From the NCBI GenBank assembly GCA_001805895.1, contig MHHD01000012.1, forward strand, positions 1 through 21,309: DNA of 21,309 bases. The letters run 5' to 3'. Made by a program: the position numbers and the translations under genes. This DNA is from Omnitrophica WOR_2 bacterium RIFCSPLOWO2_12_FULL_51_8. GTDB lineage: Bacteria; Omnitrophota; Gorgyraeia; Gygaellales; Profunditerraquicolaceae. Shown here in pieces: positions 14,042 to 19,554 of the stretch. Each line of letters begins with the position of its first letter. The first letter of the stretch is position 1. Below the pieces are notes generated by a model, which was not told where the DNA came from, ran no database searches, and saw only the letters and a list, made by a program, of their open reading frames with translations.

Positions 14042-14726
14042 CGTGAGCCCCCCCGCCTGTCTCCAGGAGCAGGGGGTCATGTTTTTGCAGGTATTTAACG
14101 ACCAGCGCGGTAACAATTGCTTCTATCCAGCCAAATACCGCTAGATGCCCGCCCAGCATCATCGGAATCGCGACATTTAAACCATAAGGGCAATACAGGG
14201 ACTGCCCGCCGGCGGTTTTGTGCAGTAAGGGTTGAATGCCGAACATTACCGCGGCGGATAAGGCGGCGATATTTAGGGCCGTATAGCCGGCAATCCCGGC
14301 GGCAATCACCCGCCTGCCGGAAGTAACCGGGGAGGAGCCGCTGATCAGCCTATACAGGTAATAGCCGGCAAAGACCTCGACAAACGCCATATTGAAACAA
14401 TTCGCGCCGATGGCAGTGATGCCGCCGTCGCCAAAGAGCAGCGCCTGGACAACCAAGGCAACCGTAACCGCGATGCACCCTGCCCAGGGCCCCAGCAGTA
14501 TCGCTGCCAATACAGCGCCTACCGCGTGGCCGGTGGAGCCTCCGGGAATCGGCAGGTTAAACATCATAATCACAAAACTGAATGCCGCGCCGATGGCAAG
14601 CAAAGGCGCATGCCTTGCCTGAAGCGTCCTTTTTACGATCTTCGAGGCCGCTGCCCAAATCGGCAGCATCACCGCGTAGAAAAATCCGCAGGTCACAGGC
14701 CCTAAGTAACCATCGGGAATATGCAT
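14025..14726 (-). CDS. cbiM: CbiM/NikM-type substrate-binding membrane component
   Basis: A 233-residue polytopic protein that binds Ni2+ or Co2+ in an ECF importer. The start is set by the N-terminal sequence MHIPDGYL: in solved NikM/CbiM structures the free amino end and His2 bind the metal, so the ATG at 14724-14726 must be the real start rather than the upstream GTG at 14742-14744. Other hallmarks are FNLPIPGGSTGHAVG (with the second conserved His), LLFGDGGITAIGANCFNMA and a C-terminal AHDENHG with two more histidines. No Shine-Dalgarno sequence is visible before the ATG; the region upstream is filled by a GGGGACACCC repeat. No cobalamin or NiCo riboswitch was recognised. Confidence 0.93.
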   Translation of the reverse strand: MHIPDGYLGPVTCGFFYAVMLPIWAAASKIVKRTLQARHAPLLAIGAAFSFVIMMFNLPIPGGSTGHAVGAVLAAILLGPWAGCIAVTVALVVQALLFGDGGITAIGANCFNMAFVEVFAGYYLYRLISGSSPVTSGRRVIAAGIAGYTALNIAALSAAVMFGIQPLLHKTAGGQSLYCPYGLNVAIPMMLGGHLAVFGWIEAIVTALVVKYLQKHDPLLLETGGGAHDENHG

Positions 14727-14736
14727 TTTATAGTAG

Positions 14737-14812
14737 GGGGACACCCAATAAGCTAAAGCGCAGGGTGTCCCCGGTTGGGGACACCCTGCCGATTGGATTA
14801 TGGGGTGTCCCC
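14737..14812. repeat. REP-like GGGGACACCC palindrome cluster
   Basis: Four copies of the decamer alternate in orientation: GGGGACACCC at 14737-14746, its complement in 14762-14772, direct again at 14777-14787, and complement at 14802-14812. The middle two form a perfect 11-bp stem (AGGGTGTCCCC) with a 4-nt loop, 14762-14787. It fills most of the gap between the DoxX gene and cbiM. Confidence 0.75.
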
Positions 14813-14824
14813 GAAGTTTGGATT

Positions 14825-15214
14825 TTAACGGCGGAGCCTAAATTTGCCCGCACCCAACATAATTAGCGCAATAGAAACACAACTAAGCACAAAATTATAC
14901 TCAAAGCCTCCAGACTGGATAAAGAAACCTTTGGAAACATGCACTGTGAGAGCAGCCACTAACATAAAGATTAAAATCAGCGCGGCTGCAAGCCTAGTAA
15001 ACAAGCCCACGAGCAGCAATAAACCGCTGATTAATTCCGTGTAAGCGCCTATATACGCCCAGAACAACGCTGGCTTAAAACCCAAGCCCGCTAACATCTG
15101 GGAAAATCCGTTAATCCCCGGGCCGCCGAATATCCCGAAAGCTGCCTGCAGGCCGTGCCCGAGAAATACTACGGCCAGGCAAATCCGCAGCACCAAAAGC
15201 GCCAAATCCATCAT
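14825..15214 (-). CDS. DoxX family membrane protein
   Basis: A 129-residue protein with four membrane helices of the DoxX family. It begins MMDLALLVLRICLAVVFLGHG, contains the conserved GHGLQ...FGG stretch, a central GAYTELISGLLLLVGLFTRLAA helix pair (read here in two parts) and a HVSKGFF loop. DoxX proteins occur with respiratory or thiosulfate:quinone oxidoreductase genes and as general redox-stress membrane proteins; exact function is unsettled. GGGAG lies 6 nt upstream of the ATG at 15214. It sits downstream of an NDH-2-like gene, consistent with a redox or quinone role. Confidence 0.85.
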   Translation of the reverse strand: MMDLALLVLRICLAVVFLGHGLQAAFGIFGGPGINGFSQMLAGLGFKPALFWAYIGAYTELISGLLLLVGLFTRLAAALILIFMLVAALTVHVSKGFFIQSGGFEYNFVLSCVSIALIMLGAGKFRLRR

Positions 15215-15236
15215 CGCCCACTCCCTTAATGAGCGC

Positions 15237-15339
15237 TTGACTTACGAGCACCGAAGGTGTGAGTAAGTCAATGCACGAATCAATCCCGAGCCTGCGAAGT
15301 AAATTTCGCAAGAAATTTACAAGCGTTTAGGCGAGGGAT
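15237..15339. other. Two stacked hairpins between the NDH-2 and DoxX genes
   Basis: The first hairpin is TTGACTTAC (15237-15245) against GTAAGTCAA (15263-15271), with CACC/GGTG inside. The second is a perfect 9-bp stem GTAAATTTC (15299-15307), GCAA loop, GAAATTTAC (15312-15320), enclosed by an imperfect outer arm TCCCGAGCCT...AGGCGAGGGA (about 15286-15339). Neither has a U-run on the minus strand, so intrinsic termination is uncertain. Confidence 0.6.
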
Positions 15340-15345
15340 AAGCAC

Positions 15346-16458
15346 CTATCTCGCTTTTAACAATGCCTTGACGATGCCTAACTTATTCCCCCACCCCGGG
15401 CTGCGAAAAACCGACATCAGATAATGCAAAAGAGTTGCCGGCTTGCCGCGGACATTCACCCCCAAAACATTGCCGCAGGAGCGATTATTCGCCATTGGGA
15501 TAATATAGCCTAAATCCCGGGGCTGATATTTTTCCGATTTGCCTCCTTTTATGCTTCTAATGATATTGGCGGCGGCAATACTCCCCTGGGCAATGGCAAA
15601 TTGCACAGCCATCCTCAAAAATGACCCGGCATAAGAAAAATAGGCAGCGTCGCCGATGACAAAACAACTGTTGTTTAGCCTTAAAAATTCGTCCACCTTC
15701 ACCCTGCCCTGGGGGTTCTTCTCCACATCTAATTTTTGCAGGAAATCCGCGGTCTTTACCCCGGCTGTCCAGATGAGCATGGCGTTGGCGAATTCCCTCC
15801 CTGCGCAGGCGATTACCCTGCGGCCCTCAATCCCCCCAATCGCGCAGTTAGGCAAAACTTCGACCTCCAATTGTTTTAAATTTCCCGCGGCATAGTTTTT
15901 TATCCAACCCGGCAGCGGCCCCAGGATTTCCGGGGCGCGCTCTACGATGACGATGTTTTTTCTCCGCTTGAAATACCGCCTGAGGTTAGCGGCCAATTCA
16001 ATACCGGTATAGCCGCCGCCGGCAATAATATAATGCTCAAAATCATCCCGCTCCAGGGCCTGCCTGATTCTTTGCGCGTCAGAGGCATCATCTAATTTAT
16101 AGGCGCGCTCTTTGAACAGTTGGCTGCCGTAAAAATTGGTCTCGCTGCCGGAGGCAACCACCAAGTAATCAAAATCCAGGGCCTGCCCCGAGGTGAAGAC
16201 TGTCTTTGCCGGCAGGTCAATGGCTTTCACCTCCTGCCGGATAAAATTAAAGCCATAATCTGCGGCTAGGGCCCTGATAGGATAAACTAAATTTTCCAGC
16301 GGGAGCTTCCTGCCGATGCTGTCAGGCAATAAAGGCAGAAAATTAAGATTAGCGCCCTTGTCTAACACCGTAACCTCCACCTGCCTCCGGAAGGCAGAGA
16401 GCCTCCAGGCGCAGACCGCGCCGCCGTAACCGCAGCCGATGACGATTACCTTTTGCAT
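15346..16458 (-). CDS. NDH-2-like NAD(P)H:quinone oxidoreductase
   Basis: A 370-residue flavoprotein of the type II NADH dehydrogenase family, a single-subunit enzyme that moves electrons from NAD(P)H to membrane quinone without pumping protons. It shows the FAD-binding GCGYGG (8-13), a second Rossmann fold IIAGGGYTGIELA (144-156) for NAD(P)H, WTAGV (230-234), and the FAD-contacting CFVIGDAAYF (265-274). The C-terminus LLHYLMSVFRSPGWGNKL could form the amphipathic membrane-contact segment. At 370 residues it is shorter than E. coli Ndh (434). It overlaps the UbiA-type gene by 13 bp, so quinone synthesis and quinone reduction are co-expressed. A related single-subunit FAD oxidoreductase cannot be excluded. 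Confidence 0.85.
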   Translation of the reverse strand: MQKVIVIGCGYGGAVCAWRLSAFRRQVEVTVLDKGANLNFLPLLPDSIGRKLPLENLVYPIRALAADYGFNFIRQEVKAIDLPAKTVFTSGQALDFDYLVVASGSETNFYGSQLFKERAYKLDDASDAQRIRQALERDDFEHYIIAGGGYTGIELAANLRRYFKRRKNIVIVERAPEILGPLPGWIKNYAAGNLKQLEVEVLPNCAIGGIEGRRVIACAGREFANAMLIWTAGVKTADFLQKLDVEKNPQGRVKVDEFLRLNNSCFVIGDAAYFSYAGSFLRMAVQFAIAQGSIAAANIIRSIKGGKSEKYQPRDLGYIIPMANNRSCGNVLGVNVRGKPATLLHYLMSVFRSPGWGNKLGIVKALLKAR

Positions 16459-17345
16459 AAGATTAGCGAAAGGATTAAGGCTACGCCAACCGCGTTCTGC
16501 TGTATGATGGTTAAACGGGACGACTCTATTAATCTATCCTTGAGATCGAAATTTTCTTTAAGGACCTTTGCCGCCCGCAGGCCTAAAAAAACAAAAATAA
16601 AGGCGCCCCAGGCAAGCCATCCGAGATATTTTAAAATCAGCGCCCAGGCGATTGCCGCGTAAGCAAGGATTGTCAGGCAGAGATAGAGGATAAAGGCGCG
16701 CCTTGCTCCGGTCAGGCCTACCCAGTTCAGCTTCCCCGCCTTTAAATCCTGCGCGTAATCCGGCACCTCATTGGCAAAAAGGATGGCGCAAGTCAAGAAG
16801 CCGAAGGGGAGCGATAAAAGGAAACTGCGCCAGTCCGGGAATATCCCCGTCTGAATGAAGTAGCCGCCCATCACAGGCGCCGGGCCAAAAAGCAGGAAAA
16901 TAATTATTTCCCCCAGGCGGCGGTAAGCAAGTTGCAGCGGCCGCGCGGAATATGACCAGCTTAAAAAGATAATCGCCAAAAACAGGCCAAGCGGCAGGAG
17001 CCGGCGCAGGACTGCCGCCAGGCATATCGCCGATACGGCGGCTAAAAACGCGCAGCACAGCGCGGCGCCTAAGTAAAACTGCTCGGAAAATATTTTCTCC
17101 TGGATCAATTTTGAGCCGCCGAAAAAACCATAGAAACGGGTGTCCTGCCAGTCCGCCCCGCTTCTGGAATCGGCATAGTCATTGATCAGGTTCGCGCTCA
17201 GGTGCGCGAAAATTACCGCCCCCAGCCCCAGGTAAAAAGCGCTCCAATCGGCAATCCTGCCCGCGGAGAGCGACCCAAAAATAAACGGCAGGGCGCTGGC
17301 GCTGATAAACGGCAGCCTCAGGGCGCGGATAAAATTCTTTAACAT
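16446..17345 (-). CDS. UbiA-family prenyltransferase, MenA-like
   Basis: A 299-residue membrane enzyme with about eight to nine helices from the UbiA superfamily, which attaches a polyprenyl chain to an aromatic ring precursor of a quinone. Motif 1 reads NLINDYADSRSGAD (N52-D65) and matches MenA, the 1,4-dihydroxy-2-naphthoate prenyltransferase; motif 2 is FANEVPDYAQDLKAGK (N192, D196, D200). These aspartates bind the Mg-diphosphate. GGTGA lies 4-5 nt before the ATG at 17345. The neighbours fit: an overlapping NDH-2-like gene downstream and a divergent polyprenyl diphosphate synthase that could supply the chain. Menaquinone is the most likely product, but other UbiA substrates are possible. 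Confidence 0.85.
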   Translation of the reverse strand: MLKNFIRALRLPFISASALPFIFGSLSAGRIADWSAFYLGLGAVIFAHLSANLINDYADSRSGADWQDTRFYGFFGGSKLIQEKIFSEQFYLGAALCCAFLAAVSAICLAAVLRRLLPLGLFLAIIFLSWSYSARPLQLAYRRLGEIIIFLLFGPAPVMGGYFIQTGIFPDWRSFLLSLPFGFLTCAILFANEVPDYAQDLKAGKLNWVGLTGARRAFILYLCLTILAYAAIAWALILKYLGWLAWGAFIFVFLGLRAAKVLKENFDLKDRLIESSRLTIIQQNAVGVALILSLILCKR

Positions 17346-17401
17346 ATTTCACCCGGCATTTTTAATTTGCTTTCATAATAGACCTATGTTACCATACTTC
17401 T
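17346..17401. promoter_or_regulatory. Divergent promoter region between the prenyltransferase and prenyl synthase genes
   Basis: Only 56 bp separate two diverging genes, so both promoters must lie here or extend into the coding ends. For the plus gene TATGTT (17385-17390) with TTAATT (17362-17367) at 17-nt spacing is a weak candidate; it would leave a very short leader, and no Shine-Dalgarno sequence precedes the ATG at 17402. For the minus gene TATTAT (17381 to 17376) is a possible -10 with no good -35. Confidence 0.35.
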
Positions 17402-18475
17402 ATGCCCCTGAAAACAAAAAAATTTCCGCCGGCGGCAATTCCTCACATAAAGAACAGGATTGAGCAGGAGCTACGCCGCTATATCGGCAGCGCGGATAAG
17501 CTGTATTCCCTGAGCAAGATCTCCCCCCTCCTTTTTAAAAGCATCGTTAATTTCATCCTGCGCAAAGGGAAGCGCGCGCGTCCCATCCTTTTTGTTATCG
17601 GCTACTTAGGGTTCGCCAGAAAACCCGCCCCGGGGCTCTATCGCAGCGCCCTTTCTCTTGAGCTCCTGCATGATTTTATGCTCGTGCATGACGATATCAT
17701 TGACAAATCTTCCACCCGCCGCGGTAAGCCCTCGATGCACGAAATGTTCAATCAATACCTCAAGGGGCGCCGGAACATCAAGTTCAACGGCCAGGACCTG
17801 ACCATTATAGCCGGAGACGTGATGTACGCGATGAGTATCCAGGCATTTTTGGGCATCAAAGAAAACCTGCGGCGCAAGGAAACCGCGCTAAAACGGCTGA
17901 TCGATGCCGCGATGTATACCGGCAGCGGAGAATTCATTGAGCTGCTGGCCGGATTAAAGGGCATAGATAAGATAACCCGGGAAGAGATTTATCAGATCTA
18001 CGATTACAAGACCGCCAACTACACCTTTGCCACGCCCTTATCCGTGGGCGCGGGGCTGGCCGGGGCAGGTAAAAAACAGGTGGAGGGGCTTTTTAAATAC
18101 GGGATTTATTTAGGCAGGGCATTCCAGATCAAAGATGACCTGCTGGGGATGTTCGGCAAAGAGAAGGAGACCGGTAAATCCATACTGGCTGACTTGCAGG
18201 AGGCAAAAAAGACTCTGCTCATCTGGCAGGCCTTTCGCAGCCCGGAGGGCAAATACCGGGCCGCCATCAGGGCGATCCTCTCGAAAAAACGTATCGGCCA
18301 AGCTGACCTGCTGAAAATGCGCCGAGTCATTGCTGCCACGGGCGCGCTGGACTTCGCCAGGCAGGAAATCAGCCGTCTCGTCAGCGCCTCCCGAATGATC
18401 CTTGCCGCTTCCGGGATGCGTCCGGCCTACAAAGATCTGCTGGAGCGTTACACAGAAGATCTCCTCGCCTGCTAA
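17402..18475 (+). CDS. Polyprenyl diphosphate synthase (trans-isoprenyl)
   Basis: A 357-residue synthase of the all-trans polyprenyl diphosphate family, which extends allylic diphosphates with isopentenyl diphosphate. It shows GKRARP (56-61, IPP binding), the first aspartate-rich motif HDDIID (96-101), the GDV stretch (138-140), a KTANYTF segment (the usual KTA motif, 203-209) and the second aspartate-rich motif FQIKDDLLG (241-249), where the last Asp is Gly, a common variant in long-chain enzymes. It is the only plus-strand gene in the window and diverges from the UbiA-type prenyltransferase, the likely user of its product. Chain length cannot be read reliably from sequence. It ends before a palindromic repeat in a convergent gap. 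Confidence 0.92.
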   Translation: MPLKTKKFPPAAIPHIKNRIEQELRRYIGSADKLYSLSKISPLLFKSIVNFILRKGKRARPILFVIGYLGFARKPAPGLYRSALSLELLHDFMLVHDDIIDKSSTRRGKPSMHEMFNQYLKGRRNIKFNGQDLTIIAGDVMYAMSIQAFLGIKENLRRKETALKRLIDAAMYTGSGEFIELLAGLKGIDKITREEIYQIYDYKTANYTFATPLSVGAGLAGAGKKQVEGLFKYGIYLGRAFQIKDDLLGMFGKEKETGKSILADLQEAKKTLLIWQAFRSPEGKYRAAIRAILSKKRIGQADLLKMRRVIAATGALDFARQEISRLVSASRMILAASGMRPAYKDLLERYTEDLLAC

Positions 18476-18506
18476 TACAAACGCACTAAATAAATTGACA
18501 TATCGT

Positions 18507-18608
18507 ATTGCACAGATAATCACAGATGAGAAGATACAGATGGACACAGATATTTTAAGGGGTATCTGTGATCATCTTGCATCCTTTCATCTGTGCTAAT
18601 CTGTGTAT
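18507..18608. repeat. 102-bp ACAGAT-rich palindromic repeat, copy 2
   Basis: This is the same length as copy 1 at 3504-3605 and aligns to it without gaps. It lies in the gap between two convergent genes (prenyl synthase and TPR protein), where a hairpin could end transcripts from both sides. The stem is formed by repeated CACAGAT and ATCTGTG units around a central loop near 18553-18565. Confidence 0.85.
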
Positions 18609-18648
18609 ATTCAGTGTTATTGATGTAAGAATATTTAATGCTCTTATA

Positions 18649-19530
18649 TTAATTCCTGTCGCAGATAAAAAAACACCTGCCGCTTTGCGTATCCAGAGCG
18701 AATTCGTTCTGCGGGTCAATCTCCAGGGCCTTGCGCAGGTATGACTGGAATTCCCGCGCCTTGCCTCGCATCTTATAAAGCTGGGCCAGCCTGACGTAGC
18801 CGTTAACAAACAAAGGGTCAAGCTCGACCGACTTTTTCAAATATTCTTCCGCCTTAGTTAAATTCCCGCCGATCAGCGCCGGCGCCAGAAGGTAAAAAGT
18901 CCCCAGCCCGAACTTTACCGCCGCGGCATCAGGCTGTAACTTTTCCGCAGCCTTCAAACTAGACAGGACCTTCGTTCCGTTAATGATCTTGGAAAGCGGG
19001 CCGCCATAATGGGCGATCAGGCCCTTGGCGCCTCCCAGCAAAAGATATGCCCGCGCGCGGCTGCCGACATCTACCCTTGCGCCTTGAGCCAGAACTTTAT
19101 TCGCCAAGCGCACGGTCTCGTTGAAGTTACCCTGGATATACCTGACATATGCCAGGCTGATATACGCCGGAGCGAATCGCGGGTCAGCGGCAATCACTTC
19201 CTGCAGCAGGCCTTGCGCCTCGTTCAAGCGATGCTGCCGGCGCAGTACCTCTGCCCGGCCCCATTTTGCCTCTAACAAACCGGGATAGGCGCCGGACAAC
19301 CGCGCGAAAACTTCGCCCGCCTCCTTATCCCGGCGCCGGTTCAACAGAACCAAGCCCTGTTTATACAAAACCGCGTCATCCGGGTATTGCGCGTTATCAA
19401 CAGCCGTTCCCTTATCCGCCTCCTCATGCAGCTTTTTCCAGTCCAAGGCATAGCTCGAATAGGCGCCGCACAGGAAAAAAAATAAAAGCCAGACTGCTTT
19501 TCTTGTCCGCTTAAAGACGCAGATCAGCAT
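18649..19530 (-). CDS. Secreted TPR-repeat protein
   Basis: A 293-residue protein with a signal peptide or membrane anchor (about 11-29), then tetratricopeptide repeats. Recognisable units include DKEAGEVFARLSGAYPGLL (about 69-87), NEAQGLLQEVIAADPRFAPA, NETVRLANKVLAQG, and near the C-terminus KAEEYLKKSVELDPLF and EFQSYLRKALEIDPQN. The segment FYLLAPALIGGNLTKAEEY resembles the TatT-type TPR proteins of TRAP transport systems, but no TRAP genes are nearby. TPR arrays bind protein partners; the partner is unknown. It lies 24 nt downstream of the large Ig-repeat gene and has no clear ribosome binding site, so it may be translated from that message. Confidence 0.8.
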   Translation of the reverse strand: MLICVFKRTRKAVWLLFFFLCGAYSSYALDWKKLHEEADKGTAVDNAQYPDDAVLYKQGLVLLNRRRDKEAGEVFARLSGAYPGLLEAKWGRAEVLRRQHRLNEAQGLLQEVIAADPRFAPAYISLAYVRYIQGNFNETVRLANKVLAQGARVDVGSRARAYLLLGGAKGLIAHYGGPLSKIINGTKVLSSLKAAEKLQPDAAAVKFGLGTFYLLAPALIGGNLTKAEEYLKKSVELDPLFVNGYVRLAQLYKMRGKAREFQSYLRKALEIDPQNEFALDTQSGRCFFICDRN

Positions 19531-19554
19531 GGTGGGCGAGTATGAGTCGAGGGT

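Noticed and set aside
14727..14824. Possible cobalamin or nickel-cobalt riboswitch upstream of cbiM
   Set aside because: The gap is only 98 bp and is taken up by the GGGGACACCC palindromes; none of the conserved riboswitch core elements was seen.
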